DNA of 64,000 nt from Himantopus leucocephalus (Eukaryota; Chordata; Aves; Charadriiformes; Recurvirostridae), in NCBI GenBank assembly GCA_003993805.1, contig RSEF01000003.1, positions 60,421,759 to 60,485,758 on the forward strand, read 5' to 3'. Below, in pieces: positions 26,741 to 38,700 of this stretch (position 1 is its first letter; every line of letters starts with the position of its first letter). The position numbers and the translations under genes were made by a program. The notes below the pieces were generated by a model. It saw only the letters and a list, made by a program, of their open reading frames with translations. It searched no databases and was not told where the DNA came from.

Positions 26741-29700
26741 TGAGCTGTCTCTTGGGTTGGCGAAGTTAAGCTTTTGCCGTGGAAGTGATCCAGTGGCATG
26801 CAAATCAGTTCTGGTAACGCGGCACCATCCCTGCGTTTTTGAAACGTATCTGTGCTGCCGGGTGGTTGTCACAGACGTAACCCCTGATGTTACCGCACCC
26901 GTAATTAATGGTTACAGTCCTTCTCGGGAAGGTGGCTGGCACCCGCTGTTATTCCAGGTGTCTGTGCGCTTTGTCACGGAAGGCGAGAGCAGGGCGCGCA
27001 CAGCACGGGCCTACTGCGCTGTGCCTTACACGTGCCTGCGTCCAAAAAAAGCGGAGAAACCGGGAATTTCACAGCAAAGAGTGGGAGTGCAAGAGCGGGC
27101 AGTCCAAACTGATCGGGATCATGGCCTTGACTACAGGTGTGGGGACACCTTTCAGCCGAGCGCTGACGTTTTGTCTCTGTTTGGGCAGAGTCGTTGCAAG
27201 TAAATTATGAAGGAAATACTCAATTTGATTTACAAGTGTCACTCCAAAGTGGAGCAGCTCATTAAAACCAGAAAATGCTGTCTGATAGCTCAGGTCAAAA
27301 GAGAACATGCATTTAGTTTTTAGCAATATTGAGAGCTGTATTTGGCCTGTTGTGGGTTTATGCCCTTGGTGAAAGGGCTTGAAATAGGAAGCATGTCCAC
27401 ACATTAGATAAATGCAGCAGTACTCCCCTGAGCTTTACCCACAAAGCAAGATCCATTTACCTAAAATACTGCTTGCACTTGGTCACAGAAACACTGATTA
27501 TGTGCCCAGACTCCTTGGGTTCTGCAAATGCGTAACGCAGATTCACTGGGACTTCATGCAGTTTACATCCATCCCCAGGTGGAGTGACTGAACTCGGTTG
27601 CCTCTGGGGATGGGCCACACCTCATGGGTGTTTGGAAGACTGCTTAGGTTTACCTGAAGTGGACTGGGAGTAGAAAAATGGTAATCTGTCTGCTGATTTG
27701 TCCCTTGGTAGTTTACATCTTGAGTGTCTGATTTGTTCAACTCGGTGGCTGATTGTTAACTAGTAAACCTTGCAGGGAAACTCCTTTTTTTCACATTTTA
27801 GCCGTAAGGAGGCTTGATATGTTAAGTACTGTCTTTCGAGATCTGACTTCACCTCTTTTAAGGTGCTTTAATGCTTTTATTCCTAATAGAATATGCTGCT
27901 TTTTCATTGCATTAAGAAATTTTAAGGTAAAAACACAACACCAGTAAAACACTTGTAAGACAAACGTGCCATGATCTAGCATCGTCCAGCACAACAGTTA
28001 CCTCAGTGTAAGACTAAAATGCTTTGGTGTAGTTGATGTGGCAAGCTGCCTAGAAGCAAAAAGGTCACTTTTCTGCGTGTCAGTGCAGCAAACCCTCAGA
28101 TGAAAGGAGCAGAATATACTTCTGAGTTAGGTTTTGAAAAGAAAAGCAGAGTTTTCCTGGTGACTTGCACTCAGGTTGGCCACAGCATCTATAACATCTA
28201 CTCTTCAGAGACTTCATCATTTAAGCAAAAACTTAGGGTTTTAGTGAACAAAAACACAATGAAGGGAATTTTAATACTTATTGCTGTGTATTAGCTGAAT
28301 GAAATTGCTGGTTTTATCTGTAATGACAAACTAATACTGTGTCCTTACTTCATTATTACATTGATGCAAGCAGACACGCTGGCTTACAGTGGAAGGGGAA
28401 TTCTGAAGCCTGTTTATCATGCTTTCCTTTCCAGTGATACAGTGATTTTTTTTTCTGAAGTCTTAGGGCTGTCAGTGTGCCAGTAGCGTACTATGTATCT
28501 TAAGGCTGACTGTGTAATGAGGAAATGCCCAGTCATCTTCATCTTCTGTTGCAGGACACAGTTTTCCTTAGAAAAGCCAGACAACCTAACAGCAGTTGTC
28601 TGAATAGCTGAACGCCCCCTGTGTTTCTTACAGTTGGGTGCTTAACATGTCTGCATAGATGGGCCTGTAACTCATCAGTGGATCTGGGCACTTGCTGATG
28701 GGAGGTCTCAGTCTTGCATTTAAATATCCTGGAAGAGTAGGTCCCTGGTCTAGATTATAGTAGTAGAAGATTTGGAGACTGTGATAGTAGTTCAGGTGCT
28801 TCTTGCACGTTTAAAGCCAGATTTCCAAGGAGACGTGTGTACTTCATTTTTGCAGCTGACTTCCTGTTGTGTGTGATGATCTTGGTGGTCTTGATTTGTT
28901 CTTTTATGGTTCAGATTATTGGCAGTCATAGCAGTTGTCTGTCTGGCTGCAAACAAAAAAAATTGCTGATGATAAAAGTATTGCATTTTAGATATCATCT
29001 ATTATAATGACTTCTCAGCTTTAACAAAAGGGAAGGGTAGTCATAAAATAGATAAAGCGATATTTAGCTTCTACTACTGTAGCAGTTTTTAAAATTTCCA
29101 TCTTGTGCAACTTACTGTGTTTTCTTTAAGATGGTAATCTAGGTCTGCCTCTCCTCTCAGTACAGCATACCACCTTGTGCAGATTTTTGTCATAAACAAT
29201 GATTTTAAAAGCTCTGTGGAAGAGTGTCAAACCTCTGAGCCCGAAAAAACTAGAACCCTGTTGTAAATAGAATCTGTAAAAATACCCTAAATACTGTGTA
29301 TAGTGTTTATTCCTGTTTCCTGTGAAATAATTTAAGTTTGTGACACTAAATATTTAAAAATGAACAGCTTTAAATTTTACTGCTGGTCTTCATACTCCCT
29401 TCATTTGTAAATTGAATGCGGTTTCCTTTTTGAATTTAAGGTCTTTTGAAAACTTCTGGTAGAACATTCTACATAGAATTGCTGTCACATGCACTAATTT
29501 AAGCTTGTTTTTAATAACTTTGTTAAGGAAGTACCATCAAGGTATAGGAGCGGCATTACAAGAGAAGTGTACGTCCTGGGTTTCTTTTGGAGGGATAAAT
29601 GAAAGCAGATGAAGGCAAGCACATGCAAACCTCTCCACATACGCTATGTGGCTGCTGCCAGTTAGAAGGAGTCCGGGCAGTTACCAGGATCAAAATACTT

Positions 29701-32700
29701 CAGCATCTTGCTGCTTGATGTTTGCTGGTGTGTCGAGCTTCTCTCCAAAGCCAGCCTACAGGCAGTCTCCCTTCCAGCAGCCTGACGAGCGAGAACTGGG
29801 CTGTTTATCTTGAGTGCCTGGCTTCTGGAAAGTGCACAGTGGAGATGGATGCATGCTAACCCTGGTGTGCTGCCCTGAAGGGGAACGCGGCACTGGACAG
29901 AGCCCTCTCTCTTGACATTCATTTCCAGTTTCTCCCCATGGCACATGCTCAGTGCTGTTGCAGCCTGTGCTGACCGCCGACCCCTTCCTGCTGAAATTCT
30001 GTCCTGCAGTTCTGGGCAGCGCTCCTAGCACTCTTCTAGCACCCAGGTGGCTGTGCTCTGCTTTAATACAGGCCGATTTTGTTTGACTCAGAACAAGTTG
30101 AGCTGAGACTCTACATGATTAAAGAGGACTATTCTAGAAGGAAATGCAGCTTTTCAGGAACAGACTAAATTCTTTTTATGTGCTATTTTCCACCCTTAGC
30201 ACAGACTTGCTACTCTTTGAGTCCATTTTTTCAGGTTATTGGCTGCCTTTTTGCCACCGTTCTTCCCCCCTCCCCCCCNNNNNNNNNNNNNTCCCCCCTC
30301 CCCCCCCCCCCCCCCCCCTTCGTTCTGCAGAGTCCTGCAGAAGCATTCTCGGGCAGTGCAGATTTATCTGATCTTTTTTCCCTTGTCTTCTTTTTCAGTG
30401 GTGGTGGAAGATAAGGTGAATCACTTTTTTACATTTGTGAAGTGGCAAGAGCTGCTACCCTTTCTGGGTGCAGTTAAAGTGGATATATGAGCTCAGATGG
30501 AGGACAGGGCTGGCATAAGGAAGACACACCATTTTCCCAGTCAGGGCCTCAGAAGGGACTGATTTATTAGCATTGTATCTGGCTGTTGTAGCAGGCTAAA
30601 TGATGAGTTACACACTTGGCATGAATCCGCAGCAAAGTTCGAACTGTTGTCCCTTTTGGCCTGTTGAAATGGCTTAAACTGTTTTCCTATCATGTATCAC
30701 TTATGGATTATAAGGATTTGTTTGTTTTTCTTGGAAATCCAAAAAAAGGAGTAGACTTTCAAAAGATGTTTTTACTTGTTTTTTTCACAGTTTGTGTTTT
30801 TAAGTTTTCAATTTGTGCTTTCAGTCTGTATTTCAGTGCCTAAGTGATGTTTAATAGGCACATGCAACTTGAGTGAACTCTGTGGTTCTTCAAGTCACTG
30901 TTGTCTCAGATAGCCGTACTGCAGGGTCTGCAATGTGGACTCATCAGGCCCTGTTCTGTTATATGCATTATTGCACTTTCAGTTAAATTGTGCTTCCATG
31001 AACAGTGGTAACAAATGCCTGTGTGTATACAGTAATGCCTCGTGGCCCCTGCCAGAATGACAGAAGGAACTTTGGTGTTGCACAAGATATAAACATCAGT
31101 ATAAAGGCTGTCTCATTTTTACATCTCTGAAATGTCCCGTTCTCCAGTTCATTGATTTAACTTTTGCTGTTGGGTGATGCATTGCTAAGGCTCAATGAAC
31201 AGGTGGGGCATCAATGCATAAAAAAATACTAAGTCCTTCTGTATATGGTTTAAAAATAGGTTTTGTTGACTGCTTCAAACTTGTGTTTCACGAGTACTTC
31301 CCATAGGTAGTATTGTTCAGGAGCATTTATATAGTGAAGATCATAGTCCGGTTTCAGCTAGTATAGAAGTCTTTCTCCGTTTGCCTGTGTCTGACCCTGC
31401 TGAGATTTGTGAAGGATGTGCAGTGTGGTGTTTTTGACTTGGGGAAGTGGCTATAGACACAAGCAAGCATTTTTATGTTTTGGTGGATGTTTTTAAAGAA
31501 CAACTGTATCATATATTGTGTGCAACTAGTGGATTAGTTCTATGAGTTATCTTCTTTAGTCTTAGAAGATGCAACTAGGTATACTTGTTCCTGTTACTTT
31601 TTAAAAAAAAAAAAACACCCTTATTTCTTAGCAGCCTGAAACCAAGCAGCAGATATTTGCAGTAAAACAGAAGTCTTTTGGTGGTATTTGGTTTTTAATT
31701 TCCTCCCACATGTATTTCCTTCCTGTCCGCTATGCAAGTTTGTTGAAGATGTAGGTGTCTCCAAAACTTTAATACATTAGTTAAGATAATTGCACATTGA
31801 GAAGATATATGATTATATATATACACACATACCACAGTAGTCACACCTGCTAAGATCTTTGCCACCAATGTGGCAGCTATAATTAATCTGGATTGTTTGT
31901 ATACGAACAAATAACTCAGAAATGTGAATATTTATGTATGTTGGTTATAAACTGATACAGGTGTGAGTCTGAGATAATCTGTGCAGTTGCATTCCCATGT
32001 CTGTTCTATATTAAATCCTTAACTTCTAGGTCACCCTGTGATCATGCTTGTGTTTGCTTTTAGCCCTCCCTTACTCCTACCCTCGCTTTCCAGGATTCCG
32101 GTTCTTTAGCCTCAAAATCTAGGTATTTTCTAGGTAGTTTCTTTTAGTACTCGTAAAAAAATGTGTATCTGACTGGCCTACCTTTGTCTTTTATTCCTTT
32201 ATTCTCTGGACATAGACCCGCTGTCTGAAGTTCCTCTTACGTTGTTCCATAATGCACATACACAATTCAGTTTCTGTATTTCGGTGAAAAAATTGTCCTT
32301 GCTGATGTCTCTGTTGCCTTTGTGTCAGCCAGGATTGCTGTCTTACAAGACAAGGTGAATGGAGCGAAATGCAAGTGGAAACCACTGCATTTGAACTGGA
32401 GGCAAACTAGAACTTGTTGAGTGTCCTGTATCATGCATCACGACACGATTTGCTGATCAATTTTCTTCTCACTTTTTCCACACTTAGTTTGTCACTGTTT
32501 GAATTTGCATCTTGAGTGTTGCTGCATTTATGTTTACTACAATTTAGAAGAAGTTTTATATTTAAAGATTACTGTTGCAGCATTAGCCGCTGTCATCTTT
32601 CTCCAGTTACGCCTGCTGAACAACACAGAACAGGGTGTAACATGTTTAAAAAATTAATGCTTCATTATGGGTTAAGTAAAACAGCATTCACATAAAGTAT

Positions 32701-35700
32701 TGTGGCATTTTAACTGGTAATATGCAGAAATAATATCTATCAAGATCAGACGTTAGCACTTTGAAATCTGCAATGTTCTCTATGGTCTGTAGTCTTGATG
32801 CTGGAGTAAAGTGAGGCTGGGGTATCCCAAAGCTCTGTCTCCATACCAGAAAACCTCAAAAATAAATACAAGCTGAGAACAATTTACACTTGACTTTTGT
32901 ATGGATCCATTAGACCACTTGAGAGACAAGATGACTGGTACCTGTAGAGAATAAGGGAAGTGGTAGGAGGAGTAATAAGGTGTCATCCCTTAGAAAAAAA
33001 GAGCGAGCTAATTCTTGGCCTGTGAAACATTGAGAGGTTAATGAGGTGAGAGGAGGTGTGCTATAAACTTGTTTCTTTACTGACTTTTGTTTGTAAGTAG
33101 ATTTATGACTTTTAGCTTCTCGGCTCATGCTGAAAGGTATCCTTTAGGTCTGTCTTGAGGTTATGGAATGAAAGATCAGAGAGGGGATAGTGCTTGACTA
33201 ACTTGATCATTGAAAGCAAAGTTGTTAAAAGTGAGGATGAAAAGGATGAGCTCATGGTATGTGTAAACCCATTCCTCTAAGTAATCAAGGCCAGCTTGTA
33301 GTGCCATCAGAGATCTCGACATGTTTGGTGGTAACATTCCTCTTGGCTGGTAAAGTGGTTTATATGGTGGTATAGTTTGTGAAGAAAGTTGTCTTTTCAT
33401 GAGGAAAACTTGTTTTTTGCTAGTTCCTTTGTAGTCTCAGAGCTGGACCACGTTAAAAATCATCTCTGGATGGAAGAACGGAGAATTAGGTTGAGTAGTC
33501 TTTCACGGAGCTGTGGAGGACTGACTAGAACTAAAAAGAGTCTGCCTAGCTGGTCGCTCAGCGTTCACAAGTGCCTCAGAGCATTACGTTCCCGTGCCAC
33601 TTCTCCCAGTTTATACTTGTGCTCAACGTTACTCCATCCCAGGTACAGAATCTGGCATTTAGATTTAAATTTCATCCCATTGATCATTGCCCGATGCTCC
33701 AATCTATCTAGATCCCTCTGCTAGGCCTCTTGTGCCTTGAGAGAGTCAACGGCACCTCCCAGTTTAGTATCATCAGCAAATTTGCTAACTGTGCATTCAA
33801 TTCCTGCATTCAGATCACTGGTAAAAAATACTGAACAGAACAGGCTCTAGAATTGAGCTCTGAGGAACACCGCTGGTGAGCGGTCACCACCCAGATGTAC
33901 CCTAATTCACTACAGCCCTTCAAGCCCTGCCGTTCAGCCAGTTCTTCACCCAGAGCACCAGGTACTTGCTCACTTCACAGTTGGACAATTTTTCCAGAAG
34001 GATGCTGTGAGGGACGGTATCAAAAGCCTTAGTAAAATATAGAAAAACTACATCCACCACCTTCCCTTCATCCACTAGGTGGGTGACCTTGTCATAGAAG
34101 GATATTAAATTAGTTAAACAGGACTTTTTCTTTCTGAACCAATGTTGATTATGCCTGATGATTGTATTGTTCTTTCAGTGTCTTTCAATAGCACCCTGTA
34201 TGGTCTTCTCCATAATTTTTCCAGGTACAGAGATTGGACTAACAGGTCTGTAGTTTCCTGGGTCTTCCCTCATGCCCTTCTTGTAAATTGGAATAGTGTT
34301 GGCTAGCCTGCAGTCTGCAGGGACCACCCCAGACCTTTGGTAGTTGATTGAGAGGGGTCCTACTGTAACATCTGCTACCTCCTTCAGTGCTCTGGGATGA
34401 ACCCATCAGGCCCCATGAACTTGTGAACATTCAGCTGGTGCAGCTGGCCCCTTACAGTTTCAGTGTCCACAAATGGTAGGTCACTGTTCCAGCACTTGGG
34501 ATCCTCTGACTCGGAGGACTGGGCGTCCCGAGGTCTATCGCTATTATTAAAGGCTGAGTCAAAAAAACCCCATTGAATGTCTCTGCTTTTTCTTCATCCC
34601 TATTAGTGAGGTGACCATCTTCAACAAGTATCGGTCCAATGTTTTCCTTAGACATCCACTTGCTATTAACATTTAAAAAAAGTTTTTCTTGTTATCTGAA
34701 ACAACACTGGCTATTTTCAACTCTAGTTCAGCTTTGGCCTTTTGTGTCTTCTCCCTGAGAACCATGACTCTGTAATCTTCCTGCGAAGCCTGACCTTGCT
34801 TCCAGATACCACACAATTTCTTTTACCTCCTGAGCTCCACAAGGAGTTCCCTGTTCAGCCAAGCTGGTCTGTGCTGCCTGCTTAACTTACAACACCATGG
34901 GATTGCCTACTCCTGTACTTCTAAAAGGTGGTTGTTAAAAGCTGACCAGCGTTTATGGACCTCTAAGCCCTCAAAAGCAGATTCTCAGGGGACACTGCTA
35001 AGTAGCTCCCTGAGTAGCTTAAAGTTTGCTGTCTTGAAATCCAGGGTAGCAGCTCTGTCTTTGTACAAAATAAAACAAAAAAGTGGGGACGGGAGGAAGA
35101 ATGAGGGAGAAAGCAAAGTGGTATGCAATTGCATAATTAAAAGCCATGTAGCTTCTACTGGCAGTTCAAATATGTTCTGGGATTTCATTTTCCACTGTTT
35201 TGTTAAGTATAGTTTTATTTGAATAATAGTACACAAAAGTAAAATTTTCTAAGACATACTACACCGTGCCTTAAAACTAAACATTTGAAGTAACATTTCT
35301 GTGTTTTGACACCTCTTCTCCTGTCAACTTGCCACCTTTTTTTTCTTGTGGTTGAGAATTTGATGATTGTGTTCTTTTTCCAATAACTGAAATACCACTT
35401 TTGTATATATTAAAACATAACTAAACCACAGCACCATTTGCAGAGTGATGTATGTTACGTGTATCAAATCTTCGTGGTTAATAGCGTATCTCAGCCTCTG
35501 TGTATTACTTTCTGTAGAGTGTTATCTTTGTGGTCTTGTTCTCAAGATGTGAAAATTGTTTACTTTCCCTCAACATATCACAGAGTGAAGTTGGAGCACT
35601 TGCTTTGTGAACAAGCAGCAGTCTAGAACAGGTCAAATATGAGTTACCTGTCACAAAAACTATATTAATAGAATATTAAGGATTCCAAACCAGACACTGA

Positions 35701-38700
35701 GAAACTAAGAAGTAACAAAATCGGCTGACTGACCTTCACTTTTTTTTCTCCTCCTGAATGCCATGTGACAGCCTTCAATAGTTACAGGATCGTGTAATTT
35801 TCCTTCCTCTGCAGCTGCTCCCCCGATATCCCTGTCGCTGTGGGTGCTTAGAACAAAAGCTTGCTGTAGGAGGAAACTGTTAATGCTGCTTTTTATTTTT
35901 CTATTGCTTACTACCTTACCTCTAATGTTGTTTACCAAATGTACTTAAAATGCTGTCTTGTATGTGGAAGTACATTACAGTTTCAGTGTTCAAATTCCTT
36001 ACAAATGTTAGTAGTTTATTATTATCACAGCTTCCTAAAAATTACTGCTGGAGTGGTAAAAATGGCAGTGGCAGAAATTCACGTTGAATCCAGGCTTTCC
36101 CAAGCAGGCCTGTTGTCTTTTGGCAAGGCTGAGTCAGGATACACTAGGACTGAGTAGGGCTCCTGTGTAGCACAGACCCTGATACTGCAGTTTTGGTATC
36201 CCCCCGCTTCAGTTTCTGATGAGCAAGAGAAATCTACAGGAGCTGGGCTAATCTCCTCTAACTTCAGTAAATTCATACTGTCTGTCTTACTGGTATAGCT
36301 GTATAATACCAATATAGGTATATAATCATCACAGCTTATGAACCTGGTAAGGGCTATCTGATGGACTTGCTTTCAATGGGCATGCGTTATCTGAGATTCT
36401 GGGTTGCAAACAGGAGGAAAGCTGTCTCTGTAGGACAGAAGAATAATAAATCAGCTTGCAGGGCTTAGATGTGTTCGTACTGTGGACAAACAGTACTTCC
36501 CATTGGGGGGGAGTATTTATGATTTTTATGTCTTAATTTTTTCAGTCACTTACAGCGTCTTGCCTTTTCCAAATAATTTAGAAATATATTTGGCTGTTCT
36601 TAGGTTTCACTAGGTCTGTTTATCAAAGTGCAATTCTTCTTTTTTTTTCTAGTGCCTTCACCAACACAGGTCCGAGTAACATCCGAAAATTTCAAAACTG
36701 TCTTGCACTGGCAGTACCCACCTATGTCTGAAACTCCTCGTTTTATTGTGGAGATCAAACCTTACAAGTAAGTTCGTATTCTTTTGTCATTTCCTGTGAC
36801 TGATATTCTCTATAAAAGCATATAAAAGCAGTCAGTCTGTGGTAAATTCTTTTGTTTCTATGTGGCGAAGTCATGTAGGGAGAAAGTTTGCCTAAGTGTA
36901 AATTAAGGCAAAATTTGTCAAATAACAGGATGGTTGAGGTTGGCAGGGACCTCTGGAGGTCATCTGGTCAAAACCCCCTGCTTAAGCAGGATCACCTAGA
37001 GCCGTTTGCTCAGGACCATGGCTTTTAAATATCTCCAGGGATGGAGACTCCGCAACTTCCCTGGGCAACCTGTGCCAGTGTTCGGTCACCCTCACAGATG
37101 TTTTGTCACAGGCAGTTGTGGTGGGTTCACCCTGGCTGGATGCCAGGAGCCCACCAAAGCCACTCTATCACTCCCCTCAGCTGGCCAGGGGGACAGGCAA
37201 TTGGGGTTGCGGTCAGTTCATAACATGTTGTTTCATCTGCTCCTTCCTCCTCAGTGAAAGGACTCCTCACACTCCCCCTGCTCCAGCGTGGGGTCCCTCC
37301 CACAGGATGCAGTCCTTCTGGAACAAACTGCTCCAGCGTGGGTCGCCCATGGGGTCACAAGTCCTGCCAGCAAACCTGCTCCAGTGTGGGCTCCTCTCTC
37401 CCCAGGGCCACAAATCATGCCAGGAGCCTGCTCCCATGCAGGCTTCTCTTTGGGCACCTGCCTGCTCCAGCGTGGGGCCCTCCATGGGCTGCAAGGTGGA
37501 TATCTGCTCCACCATGGACCTCCACAGGCTGCAGAGGGATCTCTGCTCTGGTGCCTGGAGCACCTCCTCCCTCTCCTTCTTCACTGACCTTGGTGTCTGC
37601 AGAGTTGTTTATCTCACATATTCTCACTCCTCTCTCTTGCTGCAATTGCGCAGGTTTTGGGTTTGGTTTTTTTTTTTCCCCTTCTTCTTAGCTATGTTAT
37701 CCCAGGGGCACTACCACCACTGCTGAGTGGCTCAGCCTTGGCCAGCGGCAGGTCCATCTTGGAGCCAGCTGGCATTGGCTCTGTCAGACATAAGGGAAGC
37801 TTCTCCTGGAAGCCACCTCTGTAGTCCTTCCAACTACCAAAACCTTGCCATGCAAGCCCAATGAGGCAGTGTATTGTACAATATTGTGCAATTGAATTTG
37901 TATTAACTAGTACTTGATCTGTTTTACAGTCTGGGTTCCTATAAGATCGTCTCAACTTGTGTGAACGTTTCGGTTCATTTTTGTGATGTCTCAAGGGAGA
38001 TAGATGATCCTTTTACCTCTCACTGGCTTCAAGTTAAAGCTCTTGTTGGGTCACAACAGTCTGAGTATGTTGAGACAAGTGAGTTTATTTTGCAAAAGCA
38101 TGGTAAGTTCCATCATAAACTAAACCTTGTAGTTTTTTCCAAAATTTAAAAATGTAGTAATTGTCCTTTTCACAGTATTATTGTGTCTCATTTGGGAATA
38201 TCATAAAGTCAGGACTCCAGATGAAATGAAGCATGATGGTTGTTCAGTAGGAACTTCTGTAGTTCTCCCTCTGTAGGGACTTGTCAGCCCTGTCACTGTG
38301 GTGTCTGAATATTGTTTTCAAAACTTCTAAAGGCAAGAAAGTGATGCTCGTGGTGCACTCTGTGCATCCTTCCCATATTCTTGTCTGGTGTCCCAGACAC
38401 CAGTTTAGGGTAGGAGACTGCCACTGGAAGCTGTGGACCTTTAGGCATCATTTAAGTAGCATTCAGGTGGTTGATGATGCCTTGTTTGACACTATAATCG
38501 CACATACTGACAGCTTTCGGTGTCTAGATACTATCCAGAAGTTATGGGAGTCCACTGTAGCTGGATAACTAACAGTTACTAACTCTTCATATAAATCCTT
38601 TGGGCTTTCAGGAGAAAATAGTTTTTCACATCAATGTTGTAAAAGTAAATTGTGCATCTAGACTCCAGGCCAGCCCTCAGCATTGCATGGGCAGTGCAAA

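Larger units (their letters stand above)
26433..36652 (+). other. IFNGR1: IFNGR1 intron 1 (10.2 kb)
   Basis: It begins GTAATG and ends CTAG. The first 300 bp are still CpG-island. The rest is AT-rich and unique except for a poly-C tract with a 13-N gap (30265-30318) and a CR1 block (33590-35060). No nested gene is apparent; short open frames within it lack motifs. Confidence 0.85.

Noticed and set aside
25854..26799. Several long open frames on both strands of the CpG island
   Set aside because: AT-rich stop codons are rare in GC-rich DNA, so long frames arise by chance; translations are R, P, G and A rich with no domain.
33590..35060. Possible coding gene on the minus strand
   Set aside because: It matches CR1 reverse-transcriptase territory with broken frames, so it is a repeat, not a host gene.
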